In this document: positions 37,045 to 45,094 of the stretch, one piece after another
Layout of the letters: the number at the start of each line of letters is the position of its first letter
Position numbering within the stretch: position 1 is the first letter of the stretch
Source of the DNA: Xanthomonas indica
Lineage (GTDB): Bacteria > Pseudomonadota > Gammaproteobacteria > Xanthomonadales > Xanthomonadaceae
Reading direction: 5' to 3'
Assembly: GCF_040529045.1 (NCBI RefSeq)
Contig: NZ_CP131914.1
Span: forward strand, 4,138,501-4,202,500
Length of the DNA: 64,000 nt
Notes under the pieces: generated by a model
Seen by the model: the letters and a program-made list of their open reading frames with translations, nothing else
Databases searched by the model: none
What the model was told of the DNA's origin: nothing
Translations under genes and position numbers: made by a program

Positions 37045-38877
37045 TTACTGTGTGACCAGGGCATTTTCCCTGGCGATACATGGGGCTAGAAGTCTCGCCT
37101 CTTCGACACGTCCTTGCTCGACAAGCGATGCGATGAGATGCTCGTCGTAAGCAAGATCTTTTTTTATCCGAACAGCGGCGCAGTACTCTCTCGATGCAAG
37201 GCGGGGATCGTGCAGGACGCGACCCGCGTAATCGGCATACAACAAGTGAGCATCCAGAAGGCCTGGCTGCCTGCGCACATAAATCTCGCTTATCGTCTTC
37301 AAAAGTTGATCTGATACCGGTGTCCCATCCATGCGCTCACTATGCAATGCATAGAAGGCACTGAATTCCTGCGGCCCCAGTGGCCTTGTCTCGAATTTCT
37401 GCACAATCCTGGCTTGCCACTCTGGATTAACTGGTCTGCCAGCCTTCGCATTGATCAATATCATGGCCTGCTCAGGCAATGGTGAGGACCGAGGCAGGGC
37501 AGATGCTCTCGCCAGTTCCGCCATGGCCAACGTGTAGTTGACGGAATCGACTTCACCGCCAGAGCGCTCCATATAGATACTGGCCAGCTCATATGACGCA
37601 CGCGAGGAATTCTTGTTGTCGATCACCGCAGAGTTCGCAAAAAGCGCCGGATTTCCCCACACCGAGCTCCGCAAGAAGGTGGCAAACGCAAGTCCGACGA
37701 TGCACGCGCCAACAAGCACGACTGCGACAGTCTGCTTGCGGCTGCTGATCAGACAACGCACCAACTCTGCCGCCACCAACAATGGCCCAAGCAGTGCAAG
37801 ATAGTTTCGATGCTCAAACACGAGCTCCAACGCCAAAGGCGCGCTGGTTATGAGATGCGACGCGAAAAAAAAACCTACACCCAAACTCACCAACGGCATC
37901 TTTCGACGCGCCAGAACGCCGACCAAGACCACACCACCCAAGAACACCAACCCGATAAACGTCGTAGGAGGCTGAAAGATGCCGTGCGAAGGAGCAACGT
38001 CGTCGTGATAGAAAGTCAAGTTCCCGGGAGAAGGCCAGACCATCCAATAGATATATTCGGGAAGAACACGAAATTGCGTCATCACCCGTTCCCACATGGT
38101 GAAATCGCGCATCGCGAACTGCCCGGAAATGCGTGGCAACAGGAAACCAAAGAAAACCACAGCACCCACAGCGAAAATCGAACCATAGGCGCCCCTTATG
38201 ATCTTTCTCAGACGGTAATTCTGTGCATCAAACCGCATCAGAGCCAATTCGATGACAAAAGCGTAGACCGGCATCTGAGCGGCATTTTCTTTCGATAAAA
38301 TCCCAAACACAAGAAACACAGAACACAGCATAAACATAACACCGCCGCGCTCCCCTGCCACCTGGCGGGTGCGCGCTGAAACATATGCGATCAGAGATAA
38401 AAGAAGAAAGAGGTTCCCCAGCAACTCCATTCTTTGCACAACATAAAGAACCGCGGAGACCTGCAAGGGGTGCAAGCCCCAGGAAAACGCCACCAAAATA
38501 CTGGCGACCGCTTGATTCCGACTTGACTCGGTCGGCCACGCGAGCGCGACGAGGCGTCGAAGGAGCAATCCCACCAGCACGATATTGATAGCGTGAAGTA
38601 ATAGATTCCCTTCCTTGTAGGCACCGGGATCCATACCGTGCATCCAATAGCCGAGCGCAAGACTCAAGGTAGCGACGGGCCGCCCGATTGGGCCTCCATA
38701 GGCATGCGCAGCCTCCCACAATCCATGGAGCGTCACGGCCTTGAGCATGATGGATTTGTTTTCGACGACCGCCTGGTAATCGTCGAACAAGAACCCTCCC
38801 GACAGCCCTGGCAGAAACACAACACATGCCAAGATGGCGGCCAAGCTCAGCATGGACAAGAAGTACAGGCGCTTCAT
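37045..38877 (-). CDS. TMTC-like GT-C membrane glycosyltransferase with C-terminal repeat region
   Basis: 610 residues. About eleven hydrophobic segments cover residues 1-430, then comes a soluble C-terminal ~180 residues with helical-repeat character. LSGGFLFDDYQAVVEN (Asp32-Asp33) after TM1 is the catalytic DD motif of GT-C enzymes. RPVATLSLALGYWMHG, NLLLHAINIVL, LHPLQVSAVLYVVQRMELLG and LSKENAAQMPVYAFVIEL match the pattern of TMTC-type O-mannosyltransferases, which use polyprenyl-phosphate sugars. It is 31 bases downstream of the second pilin gene on the same strand, so pilin glycosylation is an attractive inference. ATG 38877 is chosen; an upstream extension would overlap the pilin. Confidence 0.72.
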   Translation of the reverse strand: MKRLYFLSMLSLAAILACVVFLPGLSGGFLFDDYQAVVENKSIMLKAVTLHGLWEAAHAYGGPIGRPVATLSLALGYWMHGMDPGAYKEGNLLLHAINIVLVGLLLRRLVALAWPTESSRNQAVASILVAFSWGLHPLQVSAVLYVVQRMELLGNLFLLLSLIAYVSARTRQVAGERGGVMFMLCSVFLVFGILSKENAAQMPVYAFVIELALMRFDAQNYRLRKIIRGAYGSIFAVGAVVFFGFLLPRISGQFAMRDFTMWERVMTQFRVLPEYIYWMVWPSPGNLTFYHDDVAPSHGIFQPPTTFIGLVFLGGVVLVGVLARRKMPLVSLGVGFFFASHLITSAPLALELVFEHRNYLALLGPLLVAAELVRCLISSRKQTVAVVLVGACIVGLAFATFLRSSVWGNPALFANSAVIDNKNSSRASYELASIYMERSGGEVDSVNYTLAMAELARASALPRSSPLPEQAMILINAKAGRPVNPEWQARIVQKFETRPLGPQEFSAFYALHSERMDGTPVSDQLLKTISEIYVRRQPGLLDAHLLYADYAGRVLHDPRLASREYCAAVRIKKDLAYDEHLIASLVEQGRVEEARLLAPCIARENALVTQ

Positions 38878-38908
38878 CGTTTGGCCCGAATCAAAATAGA
38901 GAATCCAC

Positions 38909-39334
38909 TCAGTCAGCCTTGCATTCCACCGGAATATATTTCTGCCGCGCCGAACTACTGCATATCCACCCGCCTTCCGCCGAGCGGTCCCAACGCATTT
39001 CCTTATCCTGAATATCAGACCCGCCATTCATCTTGCACACGATAGCGCGCGTTATCCCGTCTGCAGGTGCACTTACCGTGATCGCGTTGCAGCGCACGCT
39101 GCTCGCCTGAAGACTCACCCCCTGGGCGCTATATTCATCCACTCCAGCGCCCCTCGCGACCAGCGATTCGTACGCAGCTTTCCCAATTGTAATTTCGCGC
39201 AAAGCGGCAACCGCCTGTGCTTTTGCCAAATAGTCCATGTAAATAGGCAACGCGATGGCGGACAGGACTGCAATGATGGCCACAACAACCATCAACTCTA
39301 TCAATGTAAAACCATGCACCGTACGTCGCTGCAT
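38909..39334 (-). CDS. Second type IV pilin (PilA paralogue)
   Basis: 141 residues. A short leader ending Gly, then FTLIELMVVVAIIAVLSAIALP: the prepilin peptidase site and hydrophobic spine with the conserved Glu5. Four cysteines follow. The globular part differs strongly from the neighbouring PilA, and base composition is A/T-richer. The ATG at 39334 is preceded by a G-rich AGAG site; the upstream ATG at 39355 has none. It lies 107 bases after pilA but beyond that gene's terminator, and no good promoter of its own was found. It could be an alternative major pilin or a minor pilin. Confidence 0.85.
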   Translation of the reverse strand: MQRRTVHGFTLIELMVVVAIIAVLSAIALPIYMDYLAKAQAVAALREITIGKAAYESLVARGAGVDEYSAQGVSLQASSVRCNAITVSAPADGITRAIVCKMNGGSDIQDKEMRWDRSAEGGWICSSSARQKYIPVECKAD

Positions 39335-39391
39335 ACTCTCCCCCAGTACGCTCATAGGTGGCCGTCACCAGTCATCACTAGAACCGCAGCG

Positions 39392-39424
39392 AAAAAAAAA
39401 GCCCCGATGTCCGGGGCTTTTTTT
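39392..39424. terminator. Bidirectional rho-independent terminator after pilA
   Basis: GCCCCG / CGGGGC stem (39401-39406 and 39412-39417) with a 5-base loop, flanked by nine As and seven Ts. It is strong in both orientations and would cap the abundant pilA message. Confidence 0.92.
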
Positions 39425-39440
39425 GTACAGCAGACGCGAA

Positions 39441-39833
39441 TCAGCTGCAGCCGGTCGGCTTGTACTTGGCGTCGACCGACGAGCTGCAAGCCCAGGTACC
39501 GGTGCTGGCAGTACGGGTCAGAGTAACGTTCTTGCCAGCGATCTTGGCCGCATTGCCCTTCAGAGTACAGGCAATCGTGGTATCGGTCACAGCGATGCTG
39601 CAACGGGTCGTGCTCGAGGCCAAACCGATCTGAGCCGGCGTGCTGAGGGTGCTGCCCTCGTTCTTCTTCACCTCGAACTGGGTCTTGCCCGGGGTGATTT
39701 CCGCCAGACCGGCGGTGGCCTGCGACTTGGCGACATAGTCCTGATACATCGGCAGCGCGATGGCGGCCAGGATGGCGATGATCGCGACCACGATCATCAG
39801 TTCGATCAGGGTAAAGCCCTGCTGCTTCTTCAT
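39441..39833 (-). CDS. pilA: Major type IV pilin PilA
   Basis: 130 residues starting [20 protein letters not shown]: six-residue leader, Gly-Phe cleavage site and Glu5, then a compact globular domain with four cysteines ending [19 protein letters not shown]. Prepilin is cut and N-methylated by PilD (encoded nearby) and polymerised by PilB/PilC. It is divergent from pilC. A -24/-12 site about 110 bases upstream and the PilS/PilR genes in the window indicate sigma-54 control. A strong terminator follows. Confidence 0.95.
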   Translation of the reverse strand: MKKQQGFTLIELMIVVAIIAILAAIALPMYQDYVAKSQATAGLAEITPGKTQFEVKKNEGSTLSTPAQIGLASSTTRCSIAVTDTTIACTLKGNAAKIAGKNVTLTRTASTGTWACSSSVDAKYKPTGCS

Positions 39834-40197
39834 TGTGAACCCCTAGAGATGGAATGAGGTGGTGGTAGGCACTCGCCCGCGGATCCTACTCCCCGAGCGC
39901 CGCGGCGAAGCGCCACGTGCGAGGTGATAGAAGCAGACGGCGTGCCAACTTCTGACGCCGCCCTGCTCCATGCCTCGTGGCGCATCATGCCCTAGCAGGC
40001 AAGGCAAGAGGCAGATAAATCGGAGATTTGCGACAGAATGGGCCATCTGTCGAATTTTGGCAAAAAGTGACGCTGGAGGTCACATCGATGGACAGGGAAC
40101 CTTGCCGACGCGGCCCCTACGGGTGTCAGACGCCCAGGAAACCGATACCATGCTTGGCATGTCCGCCCGGGGATGGCCGGACGGGGGAGACGACCTG
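39834..40197. other. Regulatory region between pilA and pilC
   Basis: 364 bases. It contains the sigma-54 site for pilA (39931-39949) and a near-miss on the plus strand at 40057-40073. No gene is supported; in-frame codons upstream of pilC lack a ribosome site and conserved sequence. Confidence 0.5.
39931..39949 (-). promoter_or_regulatory. Sigma-54 (-24/-12) promoter of pilA
   Basis: Minus strand reads TTGGCACGCCGTCTGCTT: GG at 39946-39945 and GC at 39934-39933 with exactly ten bases between, and TGGCAC matching the -24 consensus fully; -12 is CTGCT against TTGCW. Transcription should start near 39921, giving an untranslated leader of about 88 bases. PilR is the expected activator. Confidence 0.75.
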
Positions 40198-41457
40198 ATG
40201 TCCGCAACTCGCAGCGCAGTCAAGAAAGAGCCGGTCGCGCGCAATACCAGCCAACAGTTGCCCTTCGTCTGGGAGGGCACCGACAAGCGCGGCATCAAGA
40301 TGAAGGGCGAGCAGATCGCCAAGAACGCCAATCTGTTGCGCGCAGAACTGCGCCGCCAGGGCATCACCCCGTCGGTGGTCAAACCCAAACCCAAGCCGCT
40401 GTTCGGCGCGGCGGGCAAAAAGATCACCCCGAAGGACATCGCCTTCTTCAGTCGCCAAATGGCGACGATGATGAAGTCAGGCGTCCCGATCGTGGGTTCG
40501 CTGGAAATCATCGCCAGCGGGCACAAGAACCCGCGCATGAAGAAGATGGTCGACCAGATCCGCACCGACATCGAGGGCGGCTCCTCGCTCTACGAGGCGG
40601 TCAGCAAGCATCCGGTGCAGTTCGACGAGCTGTACCGCAATCTGGTCAAGGCCGGCGAAGGCGCCGGCGTGCTCGAGACGGTGCTGGAGACGGTTGCGAC
40701 TTATAAGGAGAACATCGAGGCACTGAAGGGCAAGATCAAGAAGGCCTTGTTCTACCCGGCCATGGTAATGGCGGTTGCCCTGATCGTTACCTCGATCCTG
40801 CTGGTCTGGGTCGTCCCGCAATTTGAAGACGTGTTCAAGGGCTTCGGCGCGGAACTGCCAGCCTTCACCCAGATGATCGTCGCGGCATCGCGCTTCATGG
40901 TGTCGTATTGGTGGATGCTGTTGCTCCTGCTGATCGGCACCATCGGCGGCTTCATCTTCGCCTACAAACGTTCGCCTGCGATGCAGCATGGGATGGACCG
41001 ATTGGTGCTCAAGGTGCCGATTATCGGCCAGATCATGCACAACAGCTCGGTGGCGCGTTTCTCGCGCACTCTTGCAGTCACCTTCCGCGCCGGCGTGCCG
41101 CTGGTGGAGGCACTGGACATCGTCGCTGGCGCCACCGGCAACAGCGTCTACGAAACTGCCGTGCTGCGCATGCGCGACGACGTGGCGGTCGGCTACCCAG
41201 TCAACGTGGCGATGAAGCAGACAAATCTGTTCCCGCACATGGTCATCCAGATGACCGCGATCGGCGAAGAAGCCGGTGCGCTGGATGCGATGCTGTTCAA
41301 GGTGGCCGAGTACTTCGAGCAGGAAGTGAACAATGCGGTCGATGCCTTGAGCAGCCTGATCGAGCCCTTGATCATGGTGTTCATCGGCACCATCGTCGGC
41401 GGCATGGTCATCGGCATGTACCTGCCGATCTTCAAGCTGGCCTCCGTCGTTGGATAA
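40198..41457 (+). CDS. pilC: Type IV pilus inner-membrane platform protein PilC
   Basis: 419 residues with two T2SSF domains (KDIAFFSRQMATMMKSGVPIVGSLEII and FSRTLAVTFRAGVPLVEALDIV) and three or four membrane helices (ALFYPAMVMAVALIVTSILLVW, WWMLLLLLIGTIGGFIFAY, PLIMVFIGTIVGGMVIGMYLPIF). It is the platform through which PilB drives pilus assembly. ATG 40198 has GGGGGAG eight bases upstream and gives the normal length. It is six bases upstream of pilD. Confidence 0.95.
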   Translation: MSATRSAVKKEPVARNTSQQLPFVWEGTDKRGIKMKGEQIAKNANLLRAELRRQGITPSVVKPKPKPLFGAAGKKITPKDIAFFSRQMATMMKSGVPIVGSLEIIASGHKNPRMKKMVDQIRTDIEGGSSLYEAVSKHPVQFDELYRNLVKAGEGAGVLETVLETVATYKENIEALKGKIKKALFYPAMVMAVALIVTSILLVWVVPQFEDVFKGFGAELPAFTQMIVAASRFMVSYWWMLLLLLIGTIGGFIFAYKRSPAMQHGMDRLVLKVPIIGQIMHNSSVARFSRTLAVTFRAGVPLVEALDIVAGATGNSVYETAVLRMRDDVAVGYPVNVAMKQTNLFPHMVIQMTAIGEEAGALDAMLFKVAEYFEQEVNNAVDALSSLIEPLIMVFIGTIVGGMVIGMYLPIFKLASVVG

Positions 41458-41463
41458 GCATTA

Positions 41464-42327
41464 ATGGCATTTCTCGATCAACACCCCGGCCTCGGCTTCC
41501 CGGCCGCGGCCGGACTTGGCCTGCTGGTGGGCAGCTTCCTCAACGTGGTGATCCTGCGCATGCCCAAGCGCATGGAGTGGCAGTGGAAGCGCGATTCGCG
41601 CGAGATCCTGGAGCTGCCGGACATCTACGATCCGCCGCCGCCCGGCATCGTGGTGGAGCCGTCGCACTGCCCGCACTGCAAGCACAAGCTGGCCTGGTTC
41701 GAGAACATCCCGCTGTTCAGCTGGCTGGCGCTGCGCGGCAAATGCCGCTACTGCCATGCGCCGATTTCGCCGCAATACCCGCTGGTGGAACTGCTCACCA
41801 GCCTGCTGGTGGTCGCCAGCGTGTGGCGCTTCGGCTTCGGCTGGCAGGGTTTCGGCGCGATCGTGTTCAGCTGTTTCCTGGTGGCGCTGTCCGGCATCGA
41901 CCTGCGTACCCGTCTGCTGCCGGACCAGTTGACGCTGCCACTGATGTGGCTCGGCCTGATCGGCAGCATGGACAACCTGTACATGCCGGCCAAACCCGCT
42001 CTGCTCGGCGCGGCGGTCGGCTATTTCTCGCTGTGGTCGGTGTGGTGGCTGTTCAAGCAGATCACCGGCAAGGAAGGCATGGGCCATGGCGATTTCAAGC
42101 TGCTGGCCGCGATCGGCGCGTGGTGCGGCCTGAAGGGCATCCTGCCCACCATCCTGATCTCGTCGCTGGTCGGTGCGATCCTGGGTTCGCTGTGGCTGGC
42201 GGCCAAGGGCCGCGACCGCGCCACGCCGATCCCGTTCGGCCCCTACCTGGCGATCGCCGGCTGGATCACCTTCTTCTGGGGCACGGAGATCGTGGAGACC
42301 TACATGCGCTGGTCGGGACTGCGCTGA
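41464..42327 (+). CDS. pilD: Prepilin peptidase / N-methyltransferase PilD
   Basis: 287 residues with the cytoplasmic zinc-type cysteine pairs CPHCKHK and CRYCHA and about eight membrane helices. The two catalytic aspartates are in SGIDLRTRLLPD and in MGHGDFKLLAAIG (the GxGD-type site). It cleaves and methylates both pilins of this region and probably type II secretion pseudopilins elsewhere. It sits between pilC (6-base gap) and coaE (13-base gap). Confidence 0.96.
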   Translation: MAFLDQHPGLGFPAAAGLGLLVGSFLNVVILRMPKRMEWQWKRDSREILELPDIYDPPPPGIVVEPSHCPHCKHKLAWFENIPLFSWLALRGKCRYCHAPISPQYPLVELLTSLLVVASVWRFGFGWQGFGAIVFSCFLVALSGIDLRTRLLPDQLTLPLMWLGLIGSMDNLYMPAKPALLGAAVGYFSLWSVWWLFKQITGKEGMGHGDFKLLAAIGAWCGLKGILPTILISSLVGAILGSLWLAAKGRDRATPIPFGPYLAIAGWITFFWGTEIVETYMRWSGLR

Positions 42328-42340
42328 CGGAGCCTGCGGC

Positions 42341-42964
42341 TTGACTGATTTCGTCGTCGGCCTGACCGGAGGCGTGGCCTCCGGCAAGAGCGAACTGAGC
42401 CGCCGCTTCGAGGCCAAGGGTGTCGTCGTCGCCGATGCCGACCTCGCCGCTCGCGCAGTCGTCGCGCCGGGCCATCCGGCGCTGGCGCAGATCGTGGCGC
42501 GCTTCGGGCCGCAGATCCTGCAGGACGATGGGCGGCTCGACCGCGCCACCTTGCGCCAGCGCATCTTCGAGGACGCGACGGCGCGCCGCGACCTGGAAGC
42601 GATCACCCATCCCGCCATCCGCAAGTTACTGCAGGAACAGTGCCGCGAGGCCGCAGGACCGTATGCGATCGCGGCCATTCCCCTGCTGACCGAGGTCGGC
42701 GCACGCGCCGCCTATCCCTGGCTCGACCGGATCCTGGTGATCGACGCCCCCGAGGCGCTGCAGCATGCGCGCCTGATGCAGCGCGACGGCATCACCGCCG
42801 ACCTGGCGCAACGCATGCTGGCGGCGCAAGCGACCCGCGCCGCGCGCCTGGCCATTGCCGACGACGTGGTGGTCAACGACGGCGCCGCCGCCGAACTGCA
42901 GGAAGCGGTGGATCGGCTGGATCGGCAGTACCGCGACCTGGCCACAGCAAAGTCTTCGCTGTAG
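42341..42964 (+). CDS. coaE: Dephospho-CoA kinase
   Basis: 207 residues. P-loop GLTGGVASGKSELS, DADLAARAVV and HPAIRKLLQEQ are standard CoaE motifs, with the lid-region Arg/Gln-rich segment RMLAAQATRAARLAIAD. It phosphorylates dephospho-CoA, the last step of CoA synthesis. The start is TTG 42341 with CGGAG ten bases upstream; no ATG or GTG is placed before the P-loop. The pilC-pilD-coaE order is widespread in gammaproteobacteria. Confidence 0.93.
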   Translation: MTDFVVGLTGGVASGKSELSRRFEAKGVVVADADLAARAVVAPGHPALAQIVARFGPQILQDDGRLDRATLRQRIFEDATARRDLEAITHPAIRKLLQEQCREAAGPYAIAAIPLLTEVGARAAYPWLDRILVIDAPEALQHARLMQRDGITADLAQRMLAAQATRAARLAIADDVVVNDGAAAELQEAVDRLDRQYRDLATAKSSL

Positions 42965-43022
42965 AAAAGCGTTTATTCCGCCATCAAGGATCAGAAGCGA
43001 CCCGCACTGACTGGAATAGCCT

Positions 43023-43046
43023 GGTCGCGGCTGAAGCCGCTCCTAC
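43023..43046. repeat. Single REP-like palindrome
   Basis: One full copy of the GGAGCGGCTTCAGCCGC repeat (here as its complement, ending CTCCTAC) between the convergent coaE and sensor-kinase genes. Confidence 0.85.
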
Positions 43047-43075
43047 CGCGGGGAGAGGACGGCCTGCCGCCAGCC

Positions 43076-44410
43076 TCAAGCCGGCTTGAACCACAGCGTC
43101 GCCACCACGCCCTTGGTCGCGCCCGGACGCACGTTGACCTGCCAGCCGTAGAGGTCGCAGAGCCGACTGACGATCGACAGACCGATGCCGCCGCCCTGGG
43201 AATGACCGGCATGGGTGCCGCGGTAGCCGCGCTGGAACAGCTTGGCCGCGTCCTCCTCGCTCAGGCCCGGGCCGGAGTCGATCACCTGCACCGCATCGCT
43301 CAGCACCCGCACCACTACCTGCCCTTCCTGGGTGTACTTGACCGCATTGCCGATCAGATTGCCCAGCGCCACCGACAACGCCGCTTCCGGTGCATCGATG
43401 GTCAGGTTGCGCTCGCCTTCCAGCAGCAGTTGCAGCGGCTTGCCGCCCAACTGCGCGCGATGCGATTCGATCAACTGCTCGGCGACCTTGGCGACGTTGC
43501 TGTGGCCCTGCCCGCGCTCGTTGCGCGACAGCAGCAGCAGCGACCCGATCAGGTCGCTGCACTGCTGTTCGGCACGCTGGATGCGCTGCAGGCGCTGCAG
43601 CACCTTCTCGTCGAGATTGGGCCGGGTCAGCAGCAGCTCGGTGGCGCCGCGAATCACTGCCAACGGCGTGCGCAGCTCATGGCTGACGTCGGCGTTGAAC
43701 TCGCGGTCGCGCTGCACCACTTCGGTGAGGCGCGCCGAGTAGTCGTCCAGCGCCTCGGCCAGCTGGCCGACCTCGTCGTCGGGGAAGTGCGGCGCCAACG
43801 GCTTGGGATCGCTGCTGCCGCGATAGGCGCGCAGACGCGCGGCCAGGTCAGACACCGGCCGCATCACCCGCGACGCCGACCACCAGCCGATCACCAGCGA
43901 CAACGCACTGAACACCAGCACCGACAGGATCAGGGTGCGCTTGAGCTGGACCTCGCCCTGCATGGTCTGGGTCAGGTCGTAGGCCATGAAGAACCACGCG
44001 TCCGGGGTTTTGCGGACGCCGACCTTGTAGGCGAACGCTTTGCCGTCGGCGTCGGTACCCGACATCATGTGGATGCCGTCGCTCAGACGCTCCCATTCCG
44101 GGAAATCGCGACGCAGGCCATCCAGCTTGTCGGGGCGGTAGACGAAGCCCTTCATCTGCTGGACCGGGATCGCCAGGTTGCGCCCACCGCTGGCCACGTA
44201 GCTGCGCCAGGACGCTTCCAGGTTGCGGTTCATCACGTCCTCGACCAGCTGGTTCTCCACGCGCGCGCGCGCCCAGTTGGTGGCGAACGCGAACAGCGCG
44301 GTCAAGCCGAAGCCCAACAGCACGAACGAGAGGATGATGCGGCTGCGGAGACGGCGGCGGTAGCGCCCGCGCCGCCGCACGACCCGCGGCAACACCGGCG
44401 CTTCAGGCAT
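43076..44410 (-). CDS. Two-component sensor histidine kinase (ColS-like)
   Basis: 444 residues. TM1 is at about 25-43, a periplasmic domain of ~115 residues follows, TM2 is LILSVLVFSALSLVIGWW, then HAMP, HisKA with FNADVSHELRTPLAVIRG (phosphorylated His) and an HATPase domain (LIGNAVKYTQEG, DSGPGLSEEDAAKLFQRGY, GIGLSIVSRLC). It pairs with the OmpR-type regulator encoded just upstream, overlapping it by eight bases. The position beside pilC-pilD-coaE resembles, from memory, the ColR/ColS locus of Xanthomonas; I do not see the ExxE metal motif known from Pseudomonas ColS in the periplasmic part, so the name is tentative. Confidence 0.85.
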   Translation of the reverse strand: MPEAPVLPRVVRRRGRYRRRLRSRIILSFVLLGFGLTALFAFATNWARARVENQLVEDVMNRNLEASWRSYVASGGRNLAIPVQQMKGFVYRPDKLDGLRRDFPEWERLSDGIHMMSGTDADGKAFAYKVGVRKTPDAWFFMAYDLTQTMQGEVQLKRTLILSVLVFSALSLVIGWWSASRVMRPVSDLAARLRAYRGSSDPKPLAPHFPDDEVGQLAEALDDYSARLTEVVQRDREFNADVSHELRTPLAVIRGATELLLTRPNLDEKVLQRLQRIQRAEQQCSDLIGSLLLLSRNERGQGHSNVAKVAEQLIESHRAQLGGKPLQLLLEGERNLTIDAPEAALSVALGNLIGNAVKYTQEGQVVVRVLSDAVQVIDSGPGLSEEDAAKLFQRGYRGTHAGHSQGGGIGLSIVSRLCDLYGWQVNVRPGATKGVVATLWFKPA

Positions 44411-45086
44411 CGGGCGCGGCGATGCGGTAGCCGATGCCGTGGCGGGTCTGGATCATCGGCACGTCGAACGGCTTGTCCACCACCGCGCGCAGGCCGTGGA
44501 TATGCACGCGCAGCGAATCGGAGTCGGGCAATTCCTCGCCCCACACGCGGGTCTCCAGCTCCTGCCGGGTCACCACCGCCGGAGCGGCCTCCATCAGCGC
44601 CTGCAGGATCTTCAGCGCGGTGGGATTGAGCTGCAGCAGCTTGCCCTGGCGGCGCACCTCCAGCGTATCCAGGTTGTATTCCAGGTCGCCGGTCTCCAGC
44701 ACCCGGGTGTGCACGCCCTTGCCGCGACGCGACAGCGCGTTGAGCCGCACTTCCACTTCCTGCAGCGCGAACGGCTTGATCAGATAGTCGTCGGCGCCGG
44801 AATCGAATCCGGCAAGCTTGTTGTCCAGCGAGTCGCGCGCCGTCAGCATCAGCACCGGGGTCTGCTTGCGCGCCTCGTTGCGCAGCTTGCGGCAGACTTC
44901 GATGCCGTCCATGCCCGGCAGGTTGAGGTCGAGCACGATCGCATCGAACTCGTGCACCACCGCCAGGTGCAGGCCAGTGACGCCATCGGCGGCGAAATCG
45001 ACGGTGTGGCCGCGATCCTCGAGGTAGTCGCCCAGATTGGCAGCGATGTCGCTGTTGTCTTCGATCACTAGAATTCGCACCAACAT
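44403..45086 (-). CDS. OmpR-family response regulator (ColR-like)
   Basis: 227 residues. The receiver has RILVIEDNSDIAANLGDYL, DAIVLDLNLPGMDG (phospho-Asp) and GADDYLIKPFALQEVEVRL. The winged-helix DNA-binding domain ends VHIHGLRAVVDKPFDVPMIQTRHGIGYRI. It works with the adjacent kinase. Eight bases upstream on the same strand is a small exported protein gene, so the likely transcript is exported protein - regulator - kinase. ColR is my best guess by context and overall look, not proven. Confidence 0.87.
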   Translation of the reverse strand: MLVRILVIEDNSDIAANLGDYLEDRGHTVDFAADGVTGLHLAVVHEFDAIVLDLNLPGMDGIEVCRKLRNEARKQTPVLMLTARDSLDNKLAGFDSGADDYLIKPFALQEVEVRLNALSRRGKGVHTRVLETGDLEYNLDTLEVRRQGKLLQLNPTALKILQALMEAAPAVVTRQELETRVWGEELPDSDSLRVHIHGLRAVVDKPFDVPMIQTRHGIGYRIAAPDA

Positions 45087-45094
45087 TTACCCCG

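Noticed and set aside
39345-39375. GG-N10-GC pair on the minus strand before the second pilin
   Set aside because: Neither half matches the consensus well (CGGCC and GAGC), and the start would fall almost on the start codon; likely chance.
40057-40073. Possible sigma-54 site TTGGCAAAAAGTGACGC upstream of pilC
   Set aside because: The GG-GC spacing is 11, not 10, and sigma-54 promoters rarely tolerate that change.
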